The notes beneath the pieces were generated by a model. It searched no databases. It worked only from the letters and a program-made list of their open reading frames with translations, and was not told where the DNA came from. From Mercurialis annua (lineage: Eukaryota; Streptophyta; Magnoliopsida; Malpighiales; Euphorbiaceae), in the NCBI RefSeq assembly GCF_937616625.2, contig NC_065573.1, positions 21,095,001 through 21,159,000 on the forward strand: 64,000 nucleotides of DNA, written 5' to 3'. Positions 1 to 10,450 of the stretch are shown piece after piece (position 1 is the stretch's first letter; the number at the start of each line of letters is the position of its first letter). A program made the translations under genes and the position numbers.

Positions 1-53
1 ACTCTTCTTCCCAAAAGACCACTGCTCATCTTCTTTTCTTCTTTTAAAATTGA

Positions 54-1024
54 CGGCTAATAATCACTGACGGTCCTCGACTTTTACCCCAAACTTCTCT
101 AAACCTCCTATATTTTCAAAAGCTTCCCTAAACCCCCCGTATTTTGTGGCGGCACCATTAACGGCCCATATGGTCGAAAATACCCCTTAAAAATTTGGCG
201 GCTGTAATTATAAAAAAAAATAAAAAATTGGCGGCGCCAGGTGTCAACTGACACGTCATTAAATATCTAAAAATAATTAAATCACTCAAAATACCCCTCA
301 ACTATTTTAATCAAACCACACTAAATCAAACCCAACCGTTCGGTCAACCTATCACCACCGCCTGCCGCCGCCCACCGCCGCTGATGCCGTTCTCCGCCAC
401 CAACATCGCCGTCCTCCTGTCATATCTGTTCTTGGAACAGATTGCCAAATTTGTTCTCAAGAACAGATTTGGAAATCTGTTCCTGAGAACAGCTGAGAAC
501 AGATCAAGAACAGATTTGGAAATCTGTTCTTAAGAACAGATATCTGTTCTCAAGAACAGAATTTTCTGTTCTTGAGAACAGATCTCAAGAACATAAATTT
601 TCTGTTCTAGAGATCTGTTCTCAAGAACAGAAAATTCTGTTCTTGAGAATAGAACTTTTTGAGAAGACGACCGAAGGGGACGGGTCAGTTTGAGTCGGGT
701 GGGTTAGGTCGCGTGGTGGTTTGGGTTCGAGTAGATGGTTTGGGTTTTGGTTAGAGTTTTTTTCAAATATTAATTTGAGGGTATTTTGGGTTTTCCAATT
801 TTTTAGGGTATTCTGGTGACGTGTCAGCTGACATGGCGCCGCTAATTTTTTTTTTCTTCAAATGACAGCCCAAAAAAATGACGGCGCTGAGGGGTATTTT
901 CGTCCATAAGGACCATGAATAAGTGCCGCCATAAAAGTTGGAGGGTTTAGGGAAGCTTTTGAAAGTATAAGGGATTTAGGGAAGTTTAGGGTAAAGGTCG
1001 AGGACCGTTGGTGATTATTAGCCG
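54..1024. mobile_element. MULE-like foldback (TIR) element, non-autonomous
   Basis: The two ends are long, imperfect inverted repeats of roughly 200 bp, starting CGGCTAATAATCAC on the left and matched in reverse at the right. They are flanked by a perfect 7-bp direct repeat AAATTGA at 47-53 and 1025-1031. There is no transposase ORF. The interior holds a GC-richer CCG-rich stretch (about 350-415) and an array of palindromes (418-655). Long TIRs without coding capacity fit a Mutator-like (MULE) non-autonomous element, although a 7-bp TSD is shorter than the usual 9 bp. Confidence 0.8.
418..655. repeat. Array of CTGTTCT/AGAACAG palindromes
   Basis: About a dozen copies of CTGTTCT or its complement AGAACAG alternate here, most forming short palindromes such as CTGTTCTTGAGAACAG and TGTTCTCAAGAACA. 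The array sits in the middle of the foldback element at 54-1024. It can form several hairpins on either strand. No coding function is seen. Confidence 0.85.
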
Positions 1025-1063
1025 AAATTGACTATTACCTTCAATTTTTCTCTATTCTTTTAT

Positions 1064-1945
1064 GAACAAAGGATCACTTTACCCCCCCGAACTTGGCACA
1101 AAGTATCAAAAACGTCAAAATTGAGAAAACCGGATCACTTTTACCCTGAACTTGGCAAAACCGGTTCAAAATCCCTCTTTATGCTGACGTGGCACTTAAC
1201 TGGAGAGTGAGATTTATAAAATCATAATTAACTCTAATTAATCACACTTAAATACTAATTAATTCTAACTAAATTTTCAGGGATCTTTTTGAACTTTTTC
1301 AAAAAAGTTTGAAATTTTTTTCCTTTTCTGCCACAGGTTGGCCGAAAAATTTTCCGGCCAACCTGTTGAAGAAAAACAGACCCGCCGGTGGAACAGACCC
1401 ACCGGCGGGTCTGTTTCTTTAGCCATCTGGGTTCGCCGGCGAACCCAGATGAGTTTTCATCTGGGTTCCGACGAACCCAGATGACGGATGATGGGTTTGC
1501 CTCAGGCAAACCCATCGAGGAGGAGCTGCTGCTCCTCCTTAAAAAAAAATTTTTTATTAAAAATAATAAAATATATATTTAAAAAAATTTGATTATTTTT
1601 GTAAAATATACAAAATGGTCCTCTTTATTTTTAATTAATATCAATTCGATTTGTAAAGTTTTCAAATAAAAAAAATTCATTTGTTTTTTTTAATATTTAG
1701 GTATTAACTTAAAATGAATTAATAGAACTTAGGATCTTTTGAAACCTTTTGCCATTAAAAACCATCTAGCAAAAGAAAACCACTATCAAAAACCGGAGAG
1801 TGATTCTCACTCTCTCAGGTGAGAGTGGGGAGGGGTGTTTTTGTACCAAATTTGACAAGTTCAGAGTAAACGTGATCCTGTTTTGCTAATTTGGACGTTT
1901 TTGATACTTTGTGCCATGTTCGGGGGGTAAAGTGATCCTTTGTTC
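1064..1945. mobile_element. MULE-like TIR element, non-autonomous (AAAGGATCACTTTACC family)
   Basis: Long inverted ends begin GAACAAAGGATCACTTTACC and run for about 150 bp, including a shared 'aacttggcacaaagtatcaaaaacgt'-type block given here only in part. The flanks carry a 10-bp direct repeat with one mismatch (ATTCTTTTAT at 1054-1063, ATCCTTTTAT at 1946-1955). The interior has no transposase but carries a ladder of six hairpins (1334-1540). The end sequences are recognisably related to those of the element at 11993-13216. Confidence 0.8.
1334..1540. repeat. Ladder of six consecutive hairpins
   Basis: Six nearly perfect palindromes follow one another with few or no spacer bases: 1334-1365 (core GGTTGGCC), 1377-1413 (core CCCGCCGGTGG), 1424-1451 and 1458-1483 (both CATCTGGGTTC arms), 1490-1516 (GATGGGTTTGCC arm) and 1519-1538 (GGAGGAGC arm). 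They lie inside the TIR element at 1064-1945 and are much richer in GC than their surroundings. Short ORFs across them on both strands are palindrome artefacts. Confidence 0.9.
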
Positions 1946-1955
1946 ATCCTTTTAT

Positions 1956-2491
1956 CAAAAGTTCTACATCTCATCATTACACAAGACTTCAGATCGGACC
2001 AATTTTTAAGTATTGGAAAAAAAAAACTTCTAAATTAAACTATTAATTTTGCAAAATAAGAGAAATTAATTGAAGATTTTGACAGCAGCATTTGGCTTCA
2101 GTTATGGTGATGATTCTTCTCAGTTCGTTATTCTTATTGTAGCCGTAGCAGCCGGTGTAAGCGGTTGTCATCGGAACTACTACGCTGCCCCCCAGAAGAT
2201 TTAGCTCTGCCCATCCTCCATTAATAGAGGAAAATGAAATACCTTTGATATTTAAGAAAATGGCGAGCTGCTACGAGGAGAAGGAGAAGGTGAATCTGAA
2301 ACCTACTTTTGTTTTTGGTAAAAGGCACTAATCAGTCCTTTAGTTATTCTTAAAATAGCACCCAAGCCCTTAAAAACAATTTCAGATTATCAAATCCTTA
2401 AAATATAATAAGTGAATCATTTAAGTCCTTAATTAACAAAGTACTAAAAATATTATAAATTACATTGGCAGTATACTACTTTTATAGTATA
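1956..2491. other. Intergenic stretch, no gene recognised
   Basis: A moderately GC-rich piece (about 2090-2320) looks more gene-like than its surroundings but has no ORF or domain I can recognise. About 2330-2450 is made of low-complexity 'ccttaaa/agtcctt' text typical of the ends of plant foldback elements. No promoter, RNA gene or splice-supported exon could be established. Confidence 0.5.
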
Positions 2492-2988
2492 CTAGTTTCG
2501 CATTACGTGCTATGCACGTGGCTCGTAACGTAACTCCTCAATAAACATATTAGTAAATTTATTATAATTATATCAATTTTTTATTTATAATTAATATTAA
2601 ATTAGTTAAGAATTTTTGTAAAAGTAAATATAATAACTATAATTAAATAATTAACTTAATTTTATTAATAATATCTTTAAAAATAATAAGATAGAAATTT
2701 AAATAATAATATATTGACCAAATACAGTATTTTAATTTTTTAGTTCAATCAAACTAAAAGATAGATATTCCTACTAATTTGGAGACAATTTAGTTTATTT
2801 TTACATACTAAAGATTTAATTGGAGATAATTTAGCTACCTATTCTAATTAGAACTTTAATTACAATAGTGAGTAATTAAATATCTAATTAGTTAATGACT
2901 ATAAAACCTTTAATTAGTAGTGAACTGAAAAGGATTATTTAGTAAATTTGTCTGTCCTCCCCATCCGTGCTTTTATATATAGTATAGA
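2492..2988 (-). mobile_element. Short non-autonomous Helitron
   Basis: Read on the minus strand the unit begins TCTATACTATATATAAAAGC and ends CTAG. The palindrome ACGTGC-TAT-GCACGT (plus 2505-2519) lies about 10 nt before that 3' end. The host bases are A before TC and T after CTAG, so the insertion lies between A and T without a TSD. These three signs (5' TC, 3' CTRR, GC-rich hairpin close to the 3' end) are the Helitron signature. At 497 bp it encodes no Rep-helicase and would need an autonomous partner. Confidence 0.8.
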
Positions 2989-3894
2989 TAATAAATTAAA
3001 AAGAGACATACACATCTTTTCCATATTAAAAAATTGATATTAAAATTGATGAAAATAATAAATTTGATTAGTAGGATCTAAATCACAAAACATTATAACA
3101 AATAAATAAAAAATAAACCAAAAATAAATGAAATATAAATAGAAGATAAATAATAATGATGCATAAAATATTTTTGAAGTTTCTGTTTATAATTTCAGTA
3201 ACATAATATAAAATAAATGAAATATAAACAATTGTTTCTATCCCGAATTCTTTTTTATTTATTTGCTATAAGATTCCTTCAAATTGAATAGCTTCGTAGA
3301 TTTTAAGTGTCATCTCATTTATCACTGTAATTTACAAAAGTTAATTTGTCATGCTTTAATTATGCAAGATTAATGTATATAGTTAAAATAAACGATGGCA
3401 AAATATAAAATTGTTTTTAAAACTATAGCTTTATAATGTAGAGAAAGATAAGCAGAAAAACAAAAGATAAACAATTACGACGCATAAAATATTTTTAAAG
3501 TTTCTATTTTATAATTTAAATAAAAATAAAATAAATAAAATCAAAAGATAAACAATCGCGTAACATATTCTTTATTTTATAATGTAAGAAACAGTTAAAC
3601 ATAAAATAAACAAACATTGACGTTCTATTAAATATCTGTTAAGTTTCTATTTATAATGTAAAGGAATGTAAACAGAATACTAACTGAATATAAACAATAT
3701 GGTAAATAAACCGAAGATAAATGATAAATTTGTATTAAAAATGGAAAACAAATACAAAACAAACGTAAAACAAATGTAAAATATATTATATAAATATAAA
3801 AAAATAAAATAAAAAAGATAAACAATGATGTAACAAGAAATTAAAAGAATAAAATACATTTACAAATATATTTAAAGTGAATTTATGATCGTAA
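2989..3894. repeat. AT-rich degenerate tandem repeats (left arm of a large inverted structure)
   Basis: The stretch repeats variants of 'ATAAACAAT..CGTAA..AAAATATTTTTAAAGTTTCTATTT.ATAATGTAAA' with irregular spacing. The reverse complement of the same text, including a 'GTGTCATCTCATTTATCACTG' block (here at about 3308), recurs at 5390-7100. No gene is present, and the AT-rich ORF at 3628-3825 (minus) has no recognisable content. Confidence 0.6.
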
Positions 3895-4650
3895 TCGCAT
3901 ATATTATTGTGAGTGGAGCGGGGTTCGGAGGCCGCTCGCTCAAGGCTTATGGCTGACTTCTCGATCTGGAAATAGTTTGAAAAATGGAGTAGCCACCTAG
4001 TTCAACTAGGAAATGCGTTTTAACCAATTGGATAGCCTTACTCGCCTCCGGTAAGACTATCGTGCATCGGACCAAAGACAAGGGTTCGTGCACCTCCCCG
4101 AGTCTCATGCATATATTATCTGTTACCGGCTTTATTTTCTGGACATATTCATTTTATATCTCATCTCAACAGTATATGCAGTTCACAGGATATGAAAGCC
4201 GTAAATAAATAATGATGAAAGCAGTAAACACGTTTGACGCACATATGACTCGATCTGGACTGGCATTTGAGGCAAGTAGCAGGTATTTCTAAGCATACAT
4301 CTGACCTTAGAGGTTTCTAACAAGTAGTATAAGTCTGGTAGGTCTGGATATTTTACATGCACAAAGCCTAAAACCGGATGTATAAGTGTGATTGATTGAT
4401 TTTATTAGGTGAGTCTTGAAAAACCTATACAACCATTACTACTTTTTCATATTAGTCCTACCCTACGATGTCTAAGTGATGGGCTGGATTTGTATTAATG
4501 GGCAATTTTAGGTGATTAGTCCTTTAACCGGTTATTACTGGATTTGGATGCTTTTGGAAAGTAGTAAACATTGCAGACATGTTCATGGGCAGTTGGATAT
4601 ACATATAAGGTTAGAGATACTTTTAAACCTCGTTAACTTTTAGTGCCTGG
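3895..4650 (+). mobile_element. Ty3/gypsy (Ogre/Tat-like) LTR or UTR fragment
   Basis: A stretch around 3960-4110 contains text resembling the conserved 'GGAGTCGCCACCTAG... GGTAAG... AAGGGTTCG' region found near the ends of many plant Tat/Ogre-type retrotransposons, here with GGAGTAGCCACCTAG. About 4480-4640 is similar to the reverse complement of 23190-23365, so this is a dispersed retroelement family. No gag or pol ORF is retained. The lineage is recalled from familiar sequence text and not tested. Confidence 0.4.
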
Positions 4651-5389
4651 CACTTGCGCGGTTTTTGACCATCGGTCTGATCGGAATTGGCTTTCGGTCA
4701 GATCACGGGATTTGTGCGTCTCATCGATCCGATTCTACTGGTTTGATCTGGAGTCGATTTCCAATTTGGGTTAGCCCGAAATCGGCTCTGAAAGTAACTG
4801 GTTTGATGGGCCTCGGGCTCGTGGTTTATACGCTATGTTACATATCTGGACTTCTGAGTCCGTTTTGCATCGGGTCTGGCCCGTTACAATACAGAATATC
4901 AAACTACATTAAATTCTCTACGTCTGAGTTCAAACTGGGCCCTGGTTTATATCTGGATGGGCACGAAAACGCGTCTGGAGTTTAGATCGAAGTCTGGAAG
5001 ATCCGGGAAGTAAATCTAGAAGCTGGGAGAGGAAGAACACGGCGCCGGTTCATAGTGCCGGCGCCGGCAGGTTGATGCGGCGGCGCCACCTTATTTTGGC
5101 GGCATTGTCGGTTTGATTGGCGGCGGTTCGTCAGTAGCAGACAGCAGCAATTTCCTTCATACGTTTTAATCCTCCAAGTTTGAAGCTGTGCATAGATTAC
5201 GCCTGCTTAGATTCCAGCAAGCAAATCAAAAGCTCGCCATCCGGACAGATTTCTCTGGAAATCATCATTGGACGCTTCAGTTCCTTATCACTTTTTACCT
5301 GTCCGAAAAATAAACGTGTACAATTATCAACATTGAATCACTTGCATAAAGTTTCATTATATAGTTATAATATCATTTACACAAAAGAT
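4651..5389. other. Region between repeat arms, no gene recognised
   Basis: A 106-codon ORF at 4665-4985 (plus) and a 71-codon ORF at 5180-5395 (plus) have no domain, start context or splice sites that I recognise. The segment is GC-richer than its flanks and includes a GCCGGCGCC-rich patch near 5040-5100. It probably belongs to the decayed retroelement at 3895-4650. Confidence 0.4.
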
Positions 5390-7110
5390 AAATAATGTCA
5401 TAAAGAGTAAAATTCTATATAAAATAAATAAAAAGATAAATCATAAATAAAAATAAATATTTTAACTTTTAAAAAATGAATCAAAAACAAATATATGGTT
5501 TTGAAATTATTGAATAATTCTTAATTATTTATCAATAAATTTTTTTGTTATACAATTGATTATTTTTATTTAAATTCTAAAACGAATTCTTTAAAATGTT
5601 TATGCGCTTAATTGTTTATCTTTGCTTTATTTATTGTTTATTTTATGTTCATCTTGTATATATTATAAAAAACTTTAAAAATAATTTTTAGTGGCGCCTA
5701 GAAGGAGAGCTCGTAGGAATCTACCTAGGTACTGTGAGGCGGTGATACCATTCATTTTGATTATATTCATCATTATCTTACATGATTAAATAGATGATAA
5801 TCAAATTTTATACATCATAGTGGTGCATGAGATGACACCCATAATTTACGAATCTTTTGAATTTCAAAAAATCTCATAAAAAATGAGAAGAAAAAAAACT
5901 GGAATAGAAATATGTTTATACAATAATTTCTTTGTTTCATATTAATTTCATTTTTATTTTCATTGTAAAACATAAATTTTAAAATATTTTATGCATCATG
6001 ATTGTTTATCTTTTTTTTTTATATATATATATTAGTGTATCAACATGTTTAATATAGTTGTTATTTACATTAGTTATCAATATTCTTTTAATACAATATA
6101 ACGCTTATGTTGCTTTATAAAATAAAAAAGAGGAACACACCATTCCTCCAAATTCCATATTTTAAATATGATTTTCTACAACAACAAGCCAAAATTCGGC
6201 CATGACAAACTTCATTTCTTCTGCCAAAACATTATTGTTGATTCAGTCGAATATTCGTTCAACGTAGCTATTGATACAAATCATAATAAACTAGATCATC
6301 TTGAAATACAAATGATAATAATTTTGATAAATTTTTAAGGTTTAATTTCTTATAAAAACCCCACCTTGCATTTTTTTTTCGTTTATATCCTGACCTTGTA
6401 AAAACACCATTTGTACCCAATTTTGGGTTTTTATGTTTCATCCCTACCCAAAAGAATTAAATTGTACTTTTTTCATTTGGAAAAGAGTTTAAAACATACT
6501 TTTTTCTATTTTAAAAAATACAAATAAATCCTTAAACTTAAAAAATAATCAAATACATCCAAATAATAAAAACTTTAAAATTTAAAATTATATATTAGTA
6601 TATATATAATTTTAAAATTGTCCTTACATCATATAATAAAAACTTTAAAATTATTATATATTAGTATAATATTGTTTATCTTCAGTGTGTTTTCTATTTA
6701 TTTTTTTTATATTATAAATATAAACTTTAAAAGACATTGAACCTCAATGTTTATCGTTTGTTTATTATTTTTACATTATAAAACAAAAAAAATTTAAAAT
6801 AAAATATGTTACATAATCGTTTATTTTTCATTTATTCTATATTTTTTATTTATATTCTAAAATAGAAAATTTTAAAATATTTATACATCATCCTTGTTTA
6901 TTTATTGATTATTTTATGTTTATCTTTTTTCTTTACATTATAAAGAAGAAAATTTTAAAACAATTTTATGTCGCACTATCGTTTATTGTTTGTTTATTTT
7001 GACCATATACATTTACCTTACCGGATTAAATGGATAACCATCCAATTTTTGAATACCACGGTGGTAAATGAGATGAGATGACACCTAAAATTTTGATGAG
7101 TTTCAAATAG
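5390..7110. repeat. AT-rich degenerate tandem repeats (right arm of the inverted structure)
   Basis: The text is the reverse complement of the repeat type at 2989-3894, with many copies of 'TTTTAAAATATTTAT.CATC.TTGTTTAT'. Two direct copies of a ~100-bp block ('GATTAAATAGATGATAATC... GTGCATGAGATGACACC') lie at about 5755-5850 and 6995-7090, and an inverted copy lies near 3290-3340. 6330-6480 holds half of a foldback element whose other half resembles 58395-58490. No gene is seen. Confidence 0.55.
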
Positions 7111-7155
7111 TTGATATATTAATATCAATTAATTTTAAATTTCCGGGGCTATAAC

Positions 7156-8060
7156 CAATGTTTTTAAAACCGGACCGGAGATCGAACCGGCTTCGTCGAG
7201 GGTTTACGGTTCGACCGGTTCAACCGGGTTCAACCGGATTTTTTAATTATAATAAATATAAATTATTTAAATTAAAAATATGTATCATAACTATTAAATA
7301 TGATAAAATATTTAAATAAAATTATCTTTAAATAGAATTTATTATCAAATGTGTGAAATATAATAATAATTGATCAATATTTATGTGTATAGAATAATTA
7401 TATGTATGAGAAAAACTATAATTTTTAAAAAACATAACTTTTGATTTAACATGTTATTATATTTTAATTTTAAAATAATTTACTATGAACTATAATTATA
7501 TAATAATATTCAAGAGATAAATATATAATTTTTAGATTCTAATAATTAATAATAATTAAATCAAAAAATATAATATAGTATATTATAAATAAAAATATGA
7601 TAATTTATTTAAAAAAATAATTATAATTTTTTTCATGTAAAATATAATTATAAATAATTAATATTTAAAAATATATTTTTTTGATTTATATTTAAGAGTA
7701 TATATTAATACTAGAAGAGTTGGTGTTTTTTTAGTGAAAATTTTATTTCATAACAATTAAAATGACATATGAGAGAGAAAATAGTAAGAGTAACTAATAT
7801 GAGAGAGAAAAATCAATGCACATAGGTGAGAGAAAGAAAAGACACACATGGTAGGGCCACAAATGTACTTTTTAACCAAAAAAGTGTTTTTCTACCTATT
7901 TTATTAAAAACCGGATTTGTCCGGTTTTTGTGCAAAATCCGGTTTTTCCGGTCAAATCCGGTTTTTGACCGGTTTTGACCGCTTTTTTAATATTCCGATT
8001 TTCACAGAAAACCAAACCGGACAACCAGCCGGTTCACGGTTTATCCGGTCCAACATATAT
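7156..8060. mobile_element. CAATG-ended, ACCGG-rich TIR element, copy 1
   Basis: The left end (CAATGTTTTTAAAACCGGACC) and a right end packed with ACCGG/CCGGTT motifs are inverted relative to each other around an AT-rich core. A second copy lies at 19273-20348 and a third, interrupted copy at about 38300-41994. No transposase is present. The right terminus of this copy is decayed, so its exact edge is uncertain. The termini suggest a hAT-type MITE, but no clear TSD is preserved here. Confidence 0.6.
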
Positions 8061-8237
8061 GGATGAATCGACCGAAAATATATTATAAGAGGACAATAGT
8101 TGATATAAAATGATTTGATAATTTATTTAATACCGCTGATAACTTAATATATTTTTTATTTTTTAGTCTAGCCGTACCTTTTTTCCACCCAATAACAATA
8201 AAACAATAAAAAATGCTACCAAAAAGATAGTATTATA

Positions 8238-8562
8238 CTCTCTCCGTTCCATTTTATTTGTCCACTATTCTATATTTGTATGTCCCAAAATGATTGTCAC
8301 ATTTGTATTATATACAAATATGTTCCTCTTTTACCCTTAATATAAATGGATATAATTTATAAAATATTGTGTACCATAAATACATATGTTTGACTATCTT
8401 ACATTTTTAATGCAAAAATTAATGACTACTTCTTTTCTAATATAGTAATTTTAAATTAACTCAAGAATCAAAAAGGGTACAAAGGGAAAAATTGTTAGTA
8501 ATTAAAGATTTTTTAATATGTATAAAATTAGAAAGTGGACAAATAAAATGGAACGGAAGGAG
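8238..8562. mobile_element. Stowaway-type MITE
   Basis: The ends CTCTCTCCGTTCCATTTTAT and its inverted partner at the right match the Stowaway consensus CTCCCTCCGTYCC. A TA dinucleotide flanks both sides (8236-8237 and 8563-8564), as expected for Tc1/mariner-related MITEs. The 325-bp unit has no ORF. Confidence 0.9.
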
Positions 8563-8564
8563 TA

Positions 8565-9689
8565 CATATTAACTAGAACTAACCATATATTTTAAATAAA
8601 GGAATCATAACAATTTTTTTAAAACAAAAAAATATTCATATCCATATCAATTATTTAGTTTATCTTTTTAGTTCGTATATAATATTTTTATGTACAATTT
8701 TACCGATTTATGACATAAAAAGATTTTTATTATTGTCTTGAACAAATTATTATTTTTATGTATCAAGTTAAACAAATTGTTTAAAAGTGAAAAAAATACC
8801 ATTTAATTCTATATAATATATTTAAGTAGCTTTTTCCCTTTATCATTCATTAGTGATGGCTAAAGTATCAATTTAACCCCATTTTGAATCAATGTGATAC
8901 TTTTTCCATCATCTTCAACCTCTAATCTTCTGTTTTTTTTTCTCATAACTCAGCCACAATTCTTTTTAAGCAAACACTGATACGATTTCATCCCACTTTT
9001 TTTTTCTTACACACCTATTTAGCTTCAAACCATTCATGTCAAACAGACACATAATTGGTCTCTGAAATGAGTTCGTGAAACCTCCACCTTTTGAAAACAA
9101 ATTATTATTTAACATTAAATATTCCTTCATCTGTAATCTAAAACTGAGTCAACCACAAGGAAACCTAATAACCCGAAACAGTACCTATTATTGCTAACAC
9201 AACCATATTTCTCAAAATTCTATCATTCGATTTATGAATTTAATGTCTCAGATGCAATATTTTCAAGAACAAAACATGTAATAAATCATAAAAATTTCAA
9301 GTGCAAAAAACTACCATGGAGCGATTTTGAAGCATCGGCAACAGTTTTTGAATGATAACTTGAGTTGCTTGCACAAAATAAAAACTGGTAAAGAAAGTAA
9401 ATCCAAAGACATAATTCTGGTATACATGTAAGGCTAAAAAAAGACATGGCATAAAGGAAAGTATTCCCAGAAAAATGTAGGATTTTCGGTAAATTTCTCA
9501 AAAGTAAACAAAAAAATGCATTATAAAAACAATGCTACTACAAAATAAATAAGTATATTCTTGCAAGCAAACTCTGATATTCAGACTAGGAAATAGAAAT
9601 GAAATTTATTTAAAAATCTAATCAGAAACTTTCAACCATTCAACAAGAATTGCTTCAAAATTGCAAGAATGCAGGCAACTCGAGCTCCC
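8565..9689. other. Intergenic stretch downstream of the snoRNA cluster
   Basis: No gene recognised. The ORF at 9286-9501 (minus) has no recognisable content. It probably contains the 3' part of the minus-strand snoRNA precursor and ordinary AT-rich spacer. Confidence 0.45.
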
Positions 9690-9774
9690 AATTTCAGCAA
9701 CACTCTTTACCGGCAAGAATTAGTCACTGTTTGGAGATTCAAAGCCCTTTTAGAATAATCCACTCATCAAAGAA
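9690..9774 (-). ncRNA. Candidate box C/D snoRNA next to the U14 cluster
   Basis: On the minus strand a box C-like TTGATGA (plus 9764-9770) is followed 66 nt later by a box D CTGA (plus 9694-9697). The spacing to the adjacent U14 copy (about 115 nt) resembles the spacing between the U14 copies. I could not assign a guide target, and no clear terminal stem closes the boxes. It may be chance. Confidence 0.25.
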
Positions 9775-9887
9775 CAGACACAATCACCTGCACCAAACAC
9801 TCACACAACAAAAACTAACATGTAAATAAGTAAAAATTGTGAGTACAAGAAATATATTTATTCGACGGATAACAGAGAGTAAATGAA

Positions 9888-10005
9888 GTTTCAGACATCC
9901 AAGGAAGGATAAAGCAGCATCAACTCTCAAGCCTGGCAAGGCGAAAGTTCTTAGGCGGCCACTGCGAATGTATTGAGAAACAAGCCTTGAATTTATCATC
10001 ATCAA
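9888..10005 (-). ncRNA. U14: U14 box C/D snoRNA, copy 1 (3'-most in the cluster)
   Basis: Read on the minus strand, box C ATGATGA (plus 9996-10002) and box D CTGA (plus 9891-9894) are 112 nt apart end to end. Just before box D is CCTTCCTTGGATG, complementary to the 18S rRNA segment CATCCAAGGAAGG; this is the methylation-guide domain B of U14. Further upstream is ACATTCGCAGT, complementary to ACTGCGAATG near the 18S 5' end; this is U14 domain A, required for pre-18S cleavage. Both domains are intact. Length and spacing fit plant U14, which is longer than the animal form. The RNA would act in the nucleolus with fibrillarin, Nop56/58 and the 15.5K protein. Confidence 0.93.
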
Positions 10006-10121
10006 CAATGATACTACAATATTAAATTGAATAGAACAACAAAGACACTAGAAATTGTTAACATAGCAGATAGTAAAATTGAAAGCATCAAGACATAATT
10101 CATGTAGTTCTTAAGATTGAA

Positions 10122-10239
10122 ATCTCAGACATCCAAGGAAGGATAAAACAGCACTAGCTCTCAAGCCTGGCAAGGCGAAAACTCTTAGGCGGCCACTGCG
10201 AATGTTTTGAGAAACAAGCCTTGAATTTGTCATCATCAA
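10122..10239 (-). ncRNA. U14: U14 box C/D snoRNA, copy 2
   Basis: This has the same architecture as the neighbouring copies: box C ATGATGA (plus 10230-10236), domain A ACATTCGCAGT, the 18S-complementary domain B CCTTCCTTGGATG, and box D CTGA (plus 10125-10128). It is nearly identical in the rRNA-pairing domains to copies 1 and 3, and most differences lie in the central linker. It sits between them with about 90-115 nt spacers, as expected for a polycistronic plant snoRNA precursor. Confidence 0.93.
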
Positions 10240-10331
10240 TAGAGAAACTCAACAAGCAAAAATTCAATAATTTTAAATGAAAGTTCAATAATACAATTGA
10301 TTAAATTCTATTAATTTGGTAAAGGATTGTA

Positions 10332-10450
10332 GACTCAGACATCCAAGGAAGGATAAAACAGCACAAGCTCTCAAGCCAGGCGATGGCGAAAGCTCTTAGG
10401 CGGCCACTGCGAATGTTTTGAGAAACAAGCCTTGAATTTATCATCACTGA
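10332..10450 (-). ncRNA. U14: U14 box C/D snoRNA, copy 3 (promoter-proximal)
   Basis: Box C is GTGATGA (plus 10441-10447), the only copy with the ideal G at position 1, and box D is CTGA (plus 10335-10338). Domain A (ACATTCGCAGT) and domain B (CCTTCCTTGGATG) are intact. One extra base in the middle region (near 10381-10386) makes this copy 113 nt from box C to box D. It is the first copy downstream of the presumed promoter at 11218-11348. Confidence 0.93.

Noticed and set aside
1255..1582. Overlapping ORFs on both strands
   Set aside because: They arise because the hairpin ladder is palindromic; no conserved domain is present.
4665..4985. 106-codon ORF
   Set aside because: No domain or splice support, and it sits in retroelement-derived sequence.
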